64,000 bases of DNA from the IMG/VR virus record IMGVR_UViG_3300046804_002724, positions 1 through 64,000 of that record, one strand, 5' to 3'. The notes under the pieces were generated by a model. That model was not told the origin of the DNA. It saw only the letters and a list, made by a program, of their open reading frames with translations, and did no database searches. A program made the translations under genes and the position numbers. This stretch comes from a virus. Each line of letters begins with the position of its first letter. Within the stretch, counting starts at the first letter, position 1. Below are positions 12,090-21,789 of the stretch, piece after piece.

Positions 12090-15000
12090 ATGGCAACAGT
12101 AAGAATTCAACTTAGAAGAGGCACATACGACCAATGGGATTCAGCAAATCCTACATTGGCAGCAGGAGAAATTGGTATTGAAACAGATACCAATAATTTT
12201 AAATTTGGTGATGGAGAAACAGCCTGGAGAGACCTTAGCTATGCGCTAACAAATTCAGATGATTATGTTTTAACATCAGGTTTATTTGGTCAAGCAGATG
12301 GAGTTCCACAATTAGATAACAATGGTTATATTAAAGCCATTAATCTTCCTCCATTAGCAAAAGTTACTGTTAACTCTGTAGCAAATCAAGCGGCTCGTTT
12401 AGCACTTACTGTTGAGCCAGGCGATATTGCAATTCAAACAGATAATGGAACAACATATGTTTTAGCTTCATCCCCAGCAACAAACAATGCAAACTGGAAA
12501 GAAATTTCAGCAACGGCAGCAATTAATGCTTCAATTGCTGCTCACGAATCTGATACAACAGATGTACATGGAATCGCTGATACAGCAGCACTTGCAACAA
12601 AAACTTATGCTGATACAGCAGCATCAAATGCACAGTCTGCTGCAGCATCTGCATTATCTTCACACGAAGCAGATACAACAAATGTTCACGGAATTGCAGA
12701 CACAAGTATTTTAGTAACAACAACTGCAAATCAAACATTAACTACAAAAACTTTATCGTCTCCAGTATTGACTGGAACACCAACTGCTCCAACAGCAAAT
12801 GCAGGAACAGATACTACTCAAATTGCAACAACTGCATTCGTTCAAGATGCAATTGAATCTGTTGTTGGCGCTGCGCCATCTGCATTAAATACTCTTGTAG
12901 AAATAGCAACTTCTTTAAATAATGATGCAGACCTTGCAGGAACATTAACTTCATCTATTTCTACCAAGGTTGATAAATCAGGCGATACAATGACTGGCGT
13001 TCTTAATATGGGAACAAATAAAATTACAGATCTTGCAACAGCAACAGCAATTTATGATGCTGCAAATAAATTTTATGTAGATCAAAGATCAATGGCTGAT
13101 GTTGGCGCACATAATAGTGCAACTACAAATATTCACGGTATTGGAGATGTAGCGGATTTAGTTTATACAGATGATTCAAGATTATCTGATGAAAGAACTC
13201 CTGTAAACCTTTCAGTATCTACAGATAAACTTGCAAATCTTTCAGTTACAACTGCTAAACTAGATGATGACTCAGTAACAACTAATAAAATTGTTGACAA
13301 TGCTATTACATCAGATAAACTTGCAACAGATTCTATAACATCAGTTAAAATTCAAAACAATGCAGTAGAAACTGATAAACTTGCAAATAATGCTGTTACA
13401 TCAGGAAAAATTGCAACAGATTCTGTTACATCAGGTAAAATTCAAAACAATGCAGTAGAAACTGATAAAATTGCAAATGATGCAGTTACAAGTGCTAAAC
13501 TTGCAAATGATGCAGTTACAACTGCCAAACTGCTTGATGATGCAGTTACAACTGCCAAGATTGAAACTAATGCTATCACAACAGAAAAAATTATAAATGA
13601 TGCAATTACAACTGATAAAATTGCAGATTCTAATGTTACAGAAGCAAAGATTAACACATCTGCTGTAACTACAAATAAAATTAACAATGGTGCAGTTACA
13701 ACTGACAAGTTGGCAGATGGTGCAGTAACTTCTGGCAAAATTGCAGATGGAACTATTGTAAATGCAGATATATCTGCATCAGCAGCAATTGATTGGACTA
13801 AATTAGCAGTTTCTTCAACAGTTTCTGCTACCGAATTAGGATATGTTGATGGTGTTACATCAGCAATTCAAACTCAGCTAGATGCTAAATTAGCTTCAGC
13901 CACTGCCGCTTCAACCTATGCGCCAATCGCTTCACCAACATTTACTGGCACAGTATCTGGCGTTACAAAAACCATGGTTGGCCTTGGCAACGTAGACAAT
14001 ACCTCAGATGCTAACAAACCAGTATCAACTGCTACACAAACTGCTTTAGATCTTAAGGCAAATTTAGCTGGACCAACATTTACTGGAACAGTTGTTCTTC
14101 CAAGCACAACAAGTATTGGAAATGTTTCGGCAACTGAAATTGGATATGTAGACGGAGTTACATCCGCAATTCAGACACAACTAGATGCTAAATTAGCTTC
14201 AGCCACTGCCGCTTCAACCTATGCGCCAATCGCTTCACCAACATTTACTGGCACAGTATCTGGCGTTACAAAGACTATGGTTGGCCTTGGTAATGTAGAC
14301 AATACTGCAGATGTGGATAAGCCAGTATCAACTGCTACACAAACTGCTCTTAATGCCAAATTAGCATTAGCTGGCGGAACAATGACAGGGGCATTAACAC
14401 TTTCAGGTGCACCTTTATCAGATTTACATGCAGCAACAAAAGCATATGTAGATGCAGCAGTTAATAATATTAACGTACACGAATCTGTAGTTGCAGCTAC
14501 CACAGGAAACGTAAACCTCACAAATGCAGTAGATAACAATAAGACACTCGATGGAGTAACTCTTTCTACTGGAAATCGTATTCTTGTAAAGAATCAGAAT
14601 ACTGCTTCTCAAAATGGTGTCTATATCGTAGCATCAAGCGGTGCACCAACACGTGCAACAGATTATGATGCAGCAGGAGAAGTTTCCGCTGGTGACTTTA
14701 TATTCGTCAAGGGCGGAACAGTAAATGCTAATACAGGATGGATTCAAACAGCAGATGTTACAACTGTTGGAACAGATTCACTTACATTTACGCAATTCTC
14801 TGGTGCTGGTACATATACAGCAAATAATGGTTTGACGCTAACTGGTACAACATTTAGTATCAATACAGCAGTTACAGCAGATTTAACAAGTGCTCAAACA
14901 TTAACAAATAAAACATTAACAAGTCCAACATTAACTACACCAGCTCTTGGAACCCCAGCATCTGGTGTTATGACAAATGTTACAGGACTTCCATTAACAA

Positions 15001-15716
15001 CAGGTGTAACTGGAACTCTTCCAGTTGCAAATGGTGGTACAGGAATTACATCACTAGGTACTGGTGTTGCAACAGCCCTTGGAGTTAACGTAGGTTCTTC
15101 TGGTGCATTTGTTGCAAATGGTGGAGCATTGGGTACACCATCAAGCGGTACACTTACAAATGCTACAGGATTGCCAGTAAGCACTGGTATTTCAGGTCTT
15201 GGAACTGGTGTAGCCACATTCCTTGGAACTCCTTCATCTGCAAACCTTGCTTCAGCAATCACAGATGAGACAGGTTCTGGTGCATTAGTATTTGCAACAA
15301 GCCCAACGCTTGTTACACCTACTTTAGGTGCAGCATCTGCAACAAGCATTGCATTCTCAGACGGAACACAATCTAAAGAAGGCGTTCCTTCAAGAACAAC
15401 TATTGTTCAAAAATCTGCAGCATATACTTTATCATCATTAACTGAAAGAGATAATCTAATTGAAATGAACTCAGCATCAGCTGTAACATTAACAATTCCT
15501 TTAAATTCTGCAGTAGCTTATCCAGTAGGAACATCTATAGATATCTTAGCAACTGGAGCTGGACAAGTTTCAATTAACGGAACAGCTGGAGTTACAATTA
15601 ACTGTACCCCATCAGGTGGTACAAACATAGCAAAATTACGTACACAATGGTCTTCTGCAACTCTTTTCAAGAGAGCTACAGATACTTGGGTAGTAATGGG
15701 CGACCTATCAGCATAA
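12090..15716 (+). CDS. Large tail fibre protein with decapeptide repeats (1208 aa)
   Basis: The N-terminal domain ([20 protein letters not shown] ... [19 protein letters not shown]) is the hallmark head of phage fibres. The centre (residues about 374-553) is 18 consecutive decapeptides of the form xxAVTTxKIx. Next come two near-identical modules around [14 protein letters not shown], one part duplicated exactly in DNA. Then come a module with [20 protein letters not shown] and a C-terminal domain ([20 protein letters not shown] ... [12 protein letters not shown]) that resembles phage fibre receptor-binding ends. Repeat content suggests a long flexible or beta-helical shaft. Length variation by recombination is likely. 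Confidence 0.8.
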   Translation: MATVRIQLRRGTYDQWDSANPTLAAGEIGIETDTNNFKFGDGETAWRDLSYALTNSDDYVLTSGLFGQADGVPQLDNNGYIKAINLPPLAKVTVNSVANQAARLALTVEPGDIAIQTDNGTTYVLASSPATNNANWKEISATAAINASIAAHESDTTDVHGIADTAALATKTYADTAASNAQSAAASALSSHEADTTNVHGIADTSILVTTTANQTLTTKTLSSPVLTGTPTAPTANAGTDTTQIATTAFVQDAIESVVGAAPSALNTLVEIATSLNNDADLAGTLTSSISTKVDKSGDTMTGVLNMGTNKITDLATATAIYDAANKFYVDQRSMADVGAHNSATTNIHGIGDVADLVYTDDSRLSDERTPVNLSVSTDKLANLSVTTAKLDDDSVTTNKIVDNAITSDKLATDSITSVKIQNNAVETDKLANNAVTSGKIATDSVTSGKIQNNAVETDKIANDAVTSAKLANDAVTTAKLLDDAVTTAKIETNAITTEKIINDAITTDKIADSNVTEAKINTSAVTTNKINNGAVTTDKLADGAVTSGKIADGTIVNADISASAAIDWTKLAVSSTVSATELGYVDGVTSAIQTQLDAKLASATAASTYAPIASPTFTGTVSGVTKTMVGLGNVDNTSDANKPVSTATQTALDLKANLAGPTFTGTVVLPSTTSIGNVSATEIGYVDGVTSAIQTQLDAKLASATAASTYAPIASPTFTGTVSGVTKTMVGLGNVDNTADVDKPVSTATQTALNAKLALAGGTMTGALTLSGAPLSDLHAATKAYVDAAVNNINVHESVVAATTGNVNLTNAVDNNKTLDGVTLSTGNRILVKNQNTASQNGVYIVASSGAPTRATDYDAAGEVSAGDFIFVKGGTVNANTGWIQTADVTTVGTDSLTFTQFSGAGTYTANNGLTLTGTTFSINTAVTADLTSAQTLTNKTLTSPTLTTPALGTPASGVMTNVTGLPLTTGVTGTLPVANGGTGITSLGTGVATALGVNVGSSGAFVANGGALGTPSSGTLTNATGLPVSTGISGLGTGVATFLGTPSSANLASAITDETGSGALVFATSPTLVTPTLGAASATSIAFSDGTQSKEGVPSRTTIVQKSAAYTLSSLTERDNLIEMNSASAVTLTIPLNSAVAYPVGTSIDILATGAGQVSINGTAGVTINCTPSGGTNIAKLRTQWSSATLFKRATDTWVVMGDLSA
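13209..13748 (+). repeat. 18 tandem 30-bp (decapeptide) repeats in fibre gene
   Basis: Counting codons from 13209 gives 18 consecutive 10-codon units with Val/Ile-Thr at positions 3-4, Lys at 7 and Ile/Leu at 8. DNA copies are diverged but several are almost identical (for example 13389-13448 versus 13299-13358). This repeat is typical of phage fibre shafts. Confidence 0.8.
13878..13969 (+). repeat. 92-bp exact repeat, copy 1
   Basis: This 92-bp segment is identical to 14181-14272, 303 bp downstream in the same reading frame (101 codons). Exact identity among silent sites points to recent duplication or gene conversion within the fibre gene. Confidence 0.85.
14181..14272 (+). repeat. 92-bp exact repeat, copy 2
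   Basis: Second copy of the segment at 13878-13969. Recombination between the two would remove or add exactly 101 codons without a frameshift. Confidence 0.85.
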
Positions 15717-15732
15717 TAAATTAGGAGTAAAA

Positions 15733-17118
15733 ATGGCAACAATAAGAAAAGGTAATAAGTCAGCTGCACAAGATAATTTTATTGGACCAAATCCAGTAAC
15801 AAATCTTGTTGCAACAGACGTAGGTTCTGGAAGAGCATATAATAACGGAAGAATAGATCTTTCATGGACTAATCCAACAACAGGAAATACGCCAACAGGG
15901 TATAAAATAATTAGGGGTGGCACAGAAATTGCAACTGTAGCACATCCAACTAATACTTATTCAAATACTGGCTTATCTTCAGCAACTTTATATTCTTATA
16001 CAGTAACCGCATATGATTCATATGCTTCAGCTTCTACATCAAATACTGCTACTGCTACTGCAACTACTGTTCCAGCAACAATGTCTGCTCCAACCGCAAC
16101 AGCTGCTGTTGATGCAGATACTGTAGCATGGACTGCTCCAGCTGATGGCGGTTCAACAATTATAGATTATTATATTGAATCTAATGAAAGTCCAGTAAAA
16201 ACAAAAACAGTAACTCAGGCTGGATCAGGAAATACAAACGTTACTAACGAAGCAAATACTTCTCAAGCATATAGAGTAAGAGCTAGAAATGCAAATGGAA
16301 GCGGAGATTTTTCTGGGTATTCTAACTCAGTTACAACGCAAGCTCCGTCTTTCTTTGGGCCACCAAGCTTCTTTAGCCCACCAGGATTCTTTGGACCACC
16401 AAGCTTCTTCGGTCCTCCAAGCTTCTTCGGTCCTCCAGGATTCTTCGGTCCTCCAGGATTCTTCGGTCCTCCAAGCTTCTTTGGTCCTCCAGGATTCTTC
16501 GGTCCTCCAGGATTCTTCGGTCCTCCAGGATTCTTCGGTCCTCCAGGATTCTTCAGTCCACCGTCATTTTGGAAGAGCGTTGGAATTAATACACTCTTAA
16601 GAACACCAAATGGAATGGTTTCGGCTGGACAAATTCAAGTAGGGGATGAAGTAATAGGACTTCAAATACCTGGAATGCCAGATAATTATTGGTTATTAGA
16701 TGATGGAACACATGGAACCTATCAAGATTTTGTGTATACTCCAGAACAAATAGAAAATGCAACAGAAGCAATTGTTACAGTAGTTGGTAAAAGACTACAC
16801 GAAACAGTTGGCGCCGTTGCGGTTAATGGTGATATTTATACAATAAATCACTTAATTCTTGCAAAAAGAGATGGGGAAATTAGAACATTAAATACCACTA
16901 CATTGCAAAATACTGATTTAATATATAACTATCAAACTAAAGACTTTGTACCTATTGAATCTTTAGAGCTTAATTCAGAAATTACAATTCAGTCTTATTC
17001 TATAAACGTAGAACCATGGGATTTCTACTTTACAGAAAATGGATTAACATTTGATATGCAAGCTCTGGAATCATCACTATCTGGTTCGAATGATCCAGAT
17101 GGACCAGGACCACTATAA
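15733..17118 (+). CDS. Fn3 - hexapeptide repeat - Hint-like domain protein
   Basis: A 461-residue protein in three parts. Residues about 15-112 and 115-205 are two fibronectin type III-like domains ([40 protein letters not shown]). Residues 205-276 are twelve hexapeptides P-(S/G)-F-F-(G/S)-P. Residues 282-441 resemble a Hint (hedgehog/intein) domain: [13 protein letters not shown] ... IQVGDEVIG at the start, block-B YTINH (T370, H373), and [13 protein letters not shown] at the end. The usual Cys1 is Ser282 and the usual terminal His-Asn is Phe440-Asp441, so self-splicing is doubtful; cleavage or a structural role remain possible. AGGAG precedes the ATG. It lies just upstream of the oxygenase cluster. 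Confidence 0.7.
   Translation: MATIRKGNKSAAQDNFIGPNPVTNLVATDVGSGRAYNNGRIDLSWTNPTTGNTPTGYKIIRGGTEIATVAHPTNTYSNTGLSSATLYSYTVTAYDSYASASTSNTATATATTVPATMSAPTATAAVDADTVAWTAPADGGSTIIDYYIESNESPVKTKTVTQAGSGNTNVTNEANTSQAYRVRARNANGSGDFSGYSNSVTTQAPSFFGPPSFFSPPGFFGPPSFFGPPSFFGPPGFFGPPGFFGPPSFFGPPGFFGPPGFFGPPGFFGPPGFFSPPSFWKSVGINTLLRTPNGMVSAGQIQVGDEVIGLQIPGMPDNYWLLDDGTHGTYQDFVYTPEQIENATEAIVTVVGKRLHETVGAVAVNGDIYTINHLILAKRDGEIRTLNTTTLQNTDLIYNYQTKDFVPIESLELNSEITIQSYSINVEPWDFYFTENGLTFDMQALESSLSGSNDPDGPGPL
16345..16560 (+). repeat. Twelve tandem 18-bp repeats
   Basis: Twelve 18-bp units of type CCAGGATTCTTCGGTCCT or CCAAGCTTCTTCGGTCCT encode hexapeptides with two prolines and two phenylalanines. Inner units are nearly identical in DNA, indicating recent expansion; outer units have diverged. 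A thirteenth partial unit follows. Confidence 0.92.
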
Positions 17119-17127
17119 AATTAATCA

Positions 17128-17667
17128 GTGAAGTTTAAAGTAGGTGAATCTGGAAAAGAAATAGATAAGAATATTTCTTATCAATCTTTTCCAGAAACAC
17201 TATATAAAGAAAAAATATGGGGTCATTTTGCATTTATTCATGACAAAGAATACCATATAAGAACAATATGTTCAGCATATAACACTGACAGATACGAACC
17301 TGGAACTATAGTTGTTTCAAATAAAGTATTTAATGAATTTCCAATAGCACAAAGTGCATGGAATATGGATAATAAAATTAGTAGAATGTATGTCGATCCA
17401 TTTTACAGAAATAAAAAAATTGCTACCTATAGCGTAATAACTAACGATATGTTGGCTGTAAAATTAGGATATGAAATATGGTCTATTATATATGGTGAAA
17501 AAGGTGGAACCGAAGCAGGAGATCAATTATATAATAGTATATATAATTTAGGTTTTGATGAAAAAAAGGTAGAAATAAATTATCAAGATATATTTCAGTA
17601 TAGAAATTTTTCACACCCAGTGAACTACATAGATAAGAGAATTGTTTATGTTGAATCAGCAATATAG
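17128..17667 (+). CDS. GNAT-like N-acetyltransferase fold protein
   Basis: The middle segment ISRMYVDPFYRNKKIATYSV matches motif A of GNAT enzymes (beta strand, then V-x-P-x-x-R-x-x-x-I, then helix). It is followed by LAVKLGYEIWSIIYG like motif B. N-terminal strands (WGHFAFIHDKEYHIRTICSA) fit the fold. GNAT enzymes transfer acetyl or acyl groups from CoA; the substrate cannot be read here. GTG start with a poor Shine-Dalgarno. First gene of the oxygenase-containing cluster. The Gly-rich CoA loop is imperfect, so activity is uncertain. Confidence 0.5.
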   Translation: MKFKVGESGKEIDKNISYQSFPETLYKEKIWGHFAFIHDKEYHIRTICSAYNTDRYEPGTIVVSNKVFNEFPIAQSAWNMDNKISRMYVDPFYRNKKIATYSVITNDMLAVKLGYEIWSIIYGEKGGTEAGDQLYNSIYNLGFDEKKVEINYQDIFQYRNFSHPVNYIDKRIVYVESAI

Positions 17668-18226
17668 TAAAATAAAATTTATTAAAAATAAATTAGACAT
17701 TGATTTTAATTTAGAAAATGTAGAATCAATGTCTTTTAAAAAAGATGAATTATATTATGTTGAAAACAACAGTTTAGTAAAACAAAAAGAAATATTTAAT
17801 TTTTCAAAAAATATATTCTCAATTTATGTAGATGAATGTTTTGATTTATATAAAAATATTTCTATAATTCTTAAAGAAGTTTGTAATCAATATGATATAA
17901 ATATTGAAAAACAAAAATATATGATTTTTGGCAAACTTTCAACGTATGGAGAAAATACAAATAAAAATTGGTATGATTTTCCAGGAATAAATATACCGCA
18001 GCTGCACGGGTTTTATTTTATAGATGATCAAGAACATTCTGTTTCATTTAAAAACAATAATAATGTAATTAAAGAAAATTTTTATAAAAATGAAATATTT
18101 ATAAATAAACCAACAGATCTAATTAATATAAAAGTAAAAAATGAATGTAAGATTGTAGAATTTTATATTTATCCAATGTTAATGTTAAAACACAATGAAC
18201 CAGGGGTCTGGATTCCAATCATTTAA
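17648..18226 (+). CDS. Hypothetical protein, possible degenerate jelly-roll (192 aa)
   Basis: No firm family. The C-terminal part (LHGFYFIDDQEHSVSFKN ... NEIFINKPTDLINIKVKNE ... EFYIYPMLMLKH) has the strand order of phage 2OG oxygenases. It lacks an HxD pair and a 2OG-binding Arg. It overlaps the GNAT-like gene by 20 bases and leads into the oxygenase cluster. Met3 of the longer frame (17648) is preferred to the TTG at 17642. Confidence 0.45.
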   Translation: MLNQQYSKIKFIKNKLDIDFNLENVESMSFKKDELYYVENNSLVKQKEIFNFSKNIFSIYVDECFDLYKNISIILKEVCNQYDINIEKQKYMIFGKLSTYGENTNKNWYDFPGINIPQLHGFYFIDDQEHSVSFKNNNNVIKENFYKNEIFINKPTDLINIKVKNECKIVEFYIYPMLMLKHNEPGVWIPII

Positions 18227-18232
18227 GATAAA

Positions 18233-18241
18233 TGATATAAT
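18233..18241 (+). promoter_or_regulatory. Extended -10 promoter TGATATAAT
   Basis: TGATATAAT lies in the only real gap of the cluster, 20 bases before the first oxygenase ATG. AGAGG follows as ribosome site. All genes from 18262 to 23884 follow without further gaps, so this likely drives them. Confidence 0.55.
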
Positions 18242-18261
18242 GTCTATAGAAAAGAGGATAT

Positions 18262-18960
18262 ATGTTACCAAATGCAGAATATTTAGCAACAGGAATAATG
18301 GTGTATAGAGATGTCTTTAAAAAAGAAGATAACTACATAGATAGATTAGAAAAAGCACTTGGATCTGAAGAAAACGTAAAATATAGTTGGCGTCCAGGAT
18401 ATACTGGGTATGGTGCAAAAAATTTAAAATATAGAGATTGCGTTGATTTTAAGATTAAGGTTAACGAAGATGAATCTCTTTCCGCACACATGGACAATAT
18501 AAGAAAAGAAGATCAGGATGATTTAGATAGAGATTTAATTAGAATTTGGCAAGATGCTTATTATGCACAATTACCAGCGGTAGATGACTATAGAAATATG
18601 TTTGGAATAGCACCACTAAAATATTGGGAATCTTTTAATTTTATTAGATATAATGAGGGTCAACACTTTCAAATTCATTCAGATCACGGATATTCATACA
18701 CCTGCGTTTTATCTCTTGTTGGATATTTAAACGATGACTATGAAGGTGGAGAATTACATTTTGATAAACTTGGCTTAACAATTAAGCCTAAAGCTGGAGA
18801 TTTATATCTTTTCCCTTCATCATATATATATTCTCATGCAGCAATGCCAGTAACATCTGGAACAAAATATTCAATTGTAACTATGCTAGATTATTTAGAA
18901 ACAGCTCATACTCCAGAATATAGAAACCTGGAGGCAAAATATTCTGGGTCATTACTTTAA
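18262..18960 (+). CDS. 2OG-Fe(II) oxygenase, P4H type (cluster member 1)
   Basis: A 232-residue dioxygenase. Fe ligands are H139-x-D141 (QIHSDHGYS) and H192 (YSHAAM). Lys202 (GTKYSIVTM) replaces the usual Arg that binds 2-oxoglutarate. The segment GYLNDDYEGGELHFDKLGLT is the classic P4Hc beta core, and IKPKAGDLYLFPSS the following turn. It should hydroxylate an unknown substrate using 2OG and O2. Its stop overlaps the next start (TAATG), showing coupling to the DUF6065 gene. Confidence 0.88.
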   Translation: MLPNAEYLATGIMVYRDVFKKEDNYIDRLEKALGSEENVKYSWRPGYTGYGAKNLKYRDCVDFKIKVNEDESLSAHMDNIRKEDQDDLDRDLIRIWQDAYYAQLPAVDDYRNMFGIAPLKYWESFNFIRYNEGQHFQIHSDHGYSYTCVLSLVGYLNDDYEGGELHFDKLGLTIKPKAGDLYLFPSSYIYSHAAMPVTSGTKYSIVTMLDYLETAHTPEYRNLEAKYSGSLL

Positions 18961-19658
18961 TGTATAATATTAAAGCATTTAGATTAAATGATTTAGGAAA
19001 TATATCTCCATCATCAGTAAAAAGAGATTGGATGGATTACACCTACGATAGACATGCCTATAATTGTTTTCCAGTAACTCTTACAAATTCTTTAGGTTGG
19101 AGCGTTTCTTTTCCAGAAGAAATTTCATTTATTTGGGATGGCATTTCAGATAGTTCTTCAGAACATGTCAAAGTCCTATCTGGAGAAAAATATGTTTCCA
19201 CTAGAAGAGCAAACGGAACTATTAGTTTTAATATAGGAATGGGCTTTAAAACTGAAAAAGATTTAAGTTTATTATGCATGCCCACTCCAAATATGTTTAT
19301 ACGTGGAGCACAATGTTTTACAACATTGATAACAACATCTTTTTTTCACGGAGATTTTCCAGTTGTTTGGAAAATTACAGAACCTATGATTAAAATTACA
19401 ATTCCAGCAAATACTCCTGTTGCAAATATAATACCAATTTCATTAACTAACTTGCAAAATTCTGAAATAGAATTTGTAAATATTAATGAGATGCCATCAA
19501 CTAATTGTGATCATGAAACTACAATGAAAAAAATTAAAGAAGCAACAGACAACGGCGGATGGACAAATTTTTATAGAGATGCAGTAGACGCATGTGGAAA
19601 TGTTTTAGGAGAACATGAAGTTAAGGCAATAAGGTTAAAGGTTTTAAATAATGGCTAA
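18960..19658 (+). CDS. DUF6065 family protein
   Basis: The sequence fits the DUF6065 pattern as I know it. The N-terminus has KRDWMDYTYDRHAYNCFPVT and TNSLGWSVSFPEEISFIWDG, followed by GTISFNIGMGF. The C-terminal part has TPNMFIRGAQ, FFHGDFPVVWKIT and IPANTPVANIIPI. No function is established for the family; the strand-rich pattern suggests a beta-sandwich. It lies between two 2OG oxygenases with overlapping starts and stops, so a shared pathway is likely. Members occur beside oxygenases in other phages to my knowledge, but I cannot check that here. Confidence 0.75.
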   Translation: MYNIKAFRLNDLGNISPSSVKRDWMDYTYDRHAYNCFPVTLTNSLGWSVSFPEEISFIWDGISDSSSEHVKVLSGEKYVSTRRANGTISFNIGMGFKTEKDLSLLCMPTPNMFIRGAQCFTTLITTSFFHGDFPVVWKITEPMIKITIPANTPVANIIPISLTNLQNSEIEFVNINEMPSTNCDHETTMKKIKEATDNGGWTNFYRDAVDACGNVLGEHEVKAIRLKVLNNG

Positions 19659-20367
19659 AATTACATTTCATTCAAATAGAACATATAATACTACGCAAAA
19701 TGAATTAAATCCTCAGCCAACCAAAAAAAATATGCCAAAATGGTTTGTGGAATCAAGTAGACATTGGTTTCCAGAAAATAAAGAAACATTATCTTTTAAA
19801 GCTTGTCCAGCAATTGTAGATGCTTTTTTAACGGGATATGTTTTAAAAACTCCTTGTGACATTAATTTTTCAAAAAATTCTATTAGTGATTTGTTTAAAG
19901 GTCATGTTGAAACCTTTAAGGCAATAACCGAAAAAGGGTATGAGGATTTTTGTGGATCAAGACCAACAATGCCAGGTTTTCCAATACCTCCAGGATTTGA
20001 AAAACATTTTCATTGGTATCCTAATTGGATGCCAGGATTAGAGCCTGGGTATAGTGCACTTTATGTACATCCTTTAAATAGATACGATTTACCATTCATT
20101 ACCCTCTCTGGTATAATAGATAATGATAAGATGAATACCCCAGGATTAATGCCATTTTTTTTAAAAGAAGGTTTTGAGGGGGTAATTCCAAAAGGAACAC
20201 CATATGTTCAAATTATTCCATATAAAAGAGAAGAATGGGAATCTTCTGAAAAAATGTATTCACTAGAAGAAATAGTTGAAAGACATGAATACCAAGCTAA
20301 TAAGTTTAGAGTTCCAGAAGGTGGAGCATATAAGAAAAAAGTTTGGTCTAGAAAGAGGTATGATTAA
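19651..20367 (+). CDS. Hypothetical protein, probable relative of DUF6065
   Basis: A 238-residue protein with KKNMPKWFVESSRHWFPENK, SFKACPAIVDAFLTGYVLKT and PGYSALYVHPLNRYDLPFIT. It also has NTPGLMPFFLKEGFEGVIPKG followed by TPYVQIIPYKREEW. The last part parallels the DUF6065 C-terminus (FPVVWKIT ... IPANTPVANIIPI), so the two are probably distant paralogues with the same fold. It overlaps the DUF6065 gene by 8 bases with AAAGG as ribosome site. Function unknown. Confidence 0.6.
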   Translation: MAKITFHSNRTYNTTQNELNPQPTKKNMPKWFVESSRHWFPENKETLSFKACPAIVDAFLTGYVLKTPCDINFSKNSISDLFKGHVETFKAITEKGYEDFCGSRPTMPGFPIPPGFEKHFHWYPNWMPGLEPGYSALYVHPLNRYDLPFITLSGIIDNDKMNTPGLMPFFLKEGFEGVIPKGTPYVQIIPYKREEWESSEKMYSLEEIVERHEYQANKFRVPEGGAYKKKVWSRKRYD

Positions 20368-21086
20368 TGAATATGATGAAATGGGACACAAGTGGAAACA
20401 TGTCCAACTTTAATGCTAAATCCATAACTCCCTCTGGATTTTTTGGCATTTCTGACAAAAATATTGTAGAAGTAGAAAACTTTATTACAGAAGAAGAGCA
20501 AAAAACCCTATTAGATTTTGCAAAAAATAATTCATCATTTGATGATCCTCCAACAGAATATAATGAAAATGGAACTGTTATTTACGACGAAAGACCATGG
20601 GTTAATAGGGTAGCAACTGGCGAAACTTTATTAAAAAATGGACCACATATAATACCTTTGTTGTTGGGCATCACGGATAGATTTAAAAAAATCATAGAAA
20701 ATTTTTTTGAAGTTGAAGTTATATGTACTGGACCCGCAATTGTCAGATGGCCTGTAGGAGCTAGACAGGAACCTCATGCCGATAAAGAATTACATGAAGG
20801 TCCAGATGCTGGAACTCCAAATTCTTTTCCTTGGTATGATATTGGAACAGTTTTTTATCTGAACGATGATTACGAAGGTGGAGAATTATATTTTCCAAAA
20901 CAGGGTATAGAATTTAAACCTAAAGCACGAGCAGGATATTTTTTCCCAGGAGATATGAATTATATTCATGGAGTAAGGCCTATACTTAAAGGATGTAGAT
21001 ATACTACTCCATATTTTTGGACTATAACAAAATTACCAGAAAAATTTAACGGACCAAAGGATTTTATAAATGAGTCAAATTACTAA
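20367..21086 (+). CDS. 2OG-Fe(II) oxygenase, P4H type (cluster member 2)
   Basis: A 239-residue dioxygenase. Fe ligands are H137-x-D139 (QEPHADKE) and H201 (NYIHGVR); R211 (CRYTTP) binds 2-oxoglutarate. Core strands FYLNDDYEGGELYFPKQG and FKPKARAGYFFPG are present. The N-terminal part (EVENFITEEEQKTLLDFAKN) is the usual helical P4H entry. All catalytic residues are intact. Its start is coupled to the previous stop; it overlaps the next gene by 17 bases. Confidence 0.9.
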   Translation: MNMMKWDTSGNMSNFNAKSITPSGFFGISDKNIVEVENFITEEEQKTLLDFAKNNSSFDDPPTEYNENGTVIYDERPWVNRVATGETLLKNGPHIIPLLLGITDRFKKIIENFFEVEVICTGPAIVRWPVGARQEPHADKELHEGPDAGTPNSFPWYDIGTVFYLNDDYEGGELYFPKQGIEFKPKARAGYFFPGDMNYIHGVRPILKGCRYTTPYFWTITKLPEKFNGPKDFINESNY

Positions 21087-21789
21087 ATATAAGGAAGAGT
21101 GTTTCTCAATAGATAATTTTTTAAGCAAACATGAATGTGATGCTATCATTGCATATACAGAATGGCTTGTTGAAAATAACATATTAGAATGGAATCAAAT
21201 TTCTTTTTATGATTCTTTCGCTATGGGATTTTGGCCATACGATCCAAATTTACAATATTTTGGATTACCTCAAAATTATTTTCATGATATTTTAAAGCCA
21301 AAAATAAAAGAAGCTTGTGAAAATGTATTAGGAAAAGAAGTTGCAGAGGTTAGTTATCATGCACAAAAATGGACTGACGGAGCTTATGCATCTTTTCATT
21401 CAGATAATTCAGATGAAGATGGAAATCCAACAGAGTTTGAAAGAAGTAAATATGCTGCTTTTATTTATCTAAATGATACTTTTGAAGGTGGCTATCTAAA
21501 TTTTAAACACCATGATGTAAAGATACATCCTAAACCTGGCATGATTGCTATTTTTGCTGGCGGATATACAAACGAACATGAAGTTACAAAAGTTCATAAT
21601 GGAACAAGATATACAGTAGGTTCTTTTTGGGATAATGCAGATGCTACATATACTGAAGAGCAAATTAAAGAAAGAGAAGAAAGATTAAAGAAAACAAGAG
21701 CAGAACAAGATTTAACTTATAAACAATGGGCAGAAGAAAAAGAAAAAGGAATTGTTCAGGAATATATAGGAAAATATGGTGAAAAATGA
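21070..21789 (+). CDS. 2OG-Fe(II) oxygenase, P4H type (cluster member 3)
   Basis: A 239-residue dioxygenase with H110-x-D112 (SFHSDNSD), H170 (NEHEV) and R180 (GTRYTVGSFW). Core segment AAFIYLNDTFEGGYLNFKHH and IHPKPGMIAIFAGG are typical. The last 45 residues are a charged helix rich in Glu and Lys, absent from its neighbours, perhaps for partner binding. Overlaps the next gene by four bases (ATGA). Confidence 0.9.
   Translation: MSQITKYKEECFSIDNFLSKHECDAIIAYTEWLVENNILEWNQISFYDSFAMGFWPYDPNLQYFGLPQNYFHDILKPKIKEACENVLGKEVAEVSYHAQKWTDGAYASFHSDNSDEDGNPTEFERSKYAAFIYLNDTFEGGYLNFKHHDVKIHPKPGMIAIFAGGYTNEHEVTKVHNGTRYTVGSFWDNADATYTEEQIKEREERLKKTRAEQDLTYKQWAEEKEKGIVQEYIGKYGEK

Noticed and set aside
14894-15349. 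Minus-strand 151-aa frame
   Set aside because: It is the antisense of the repetitive fibre gene; Val/Pro-rich low-complexity translation and no ribosome site.
16345-16560. CRISPR-like array
   Set aside because: The 18-bp units are head to tail without spacers and code for hexapeptides in frame.
16289-16600. Plus-strand 103-aa frame rich in LQDSSV repeats
   Set aside because: It is the out-of-frame reading of the 18-bp repeats; the Fn3-hexapeptide frame has the proper domains and start.
15733-17118. Active self-splicing intein
   Set aside because: The nucleophile Cys and the terminal His-Asn are replaced and there is almost no C-extein; only a Hint-like domain is claimed.
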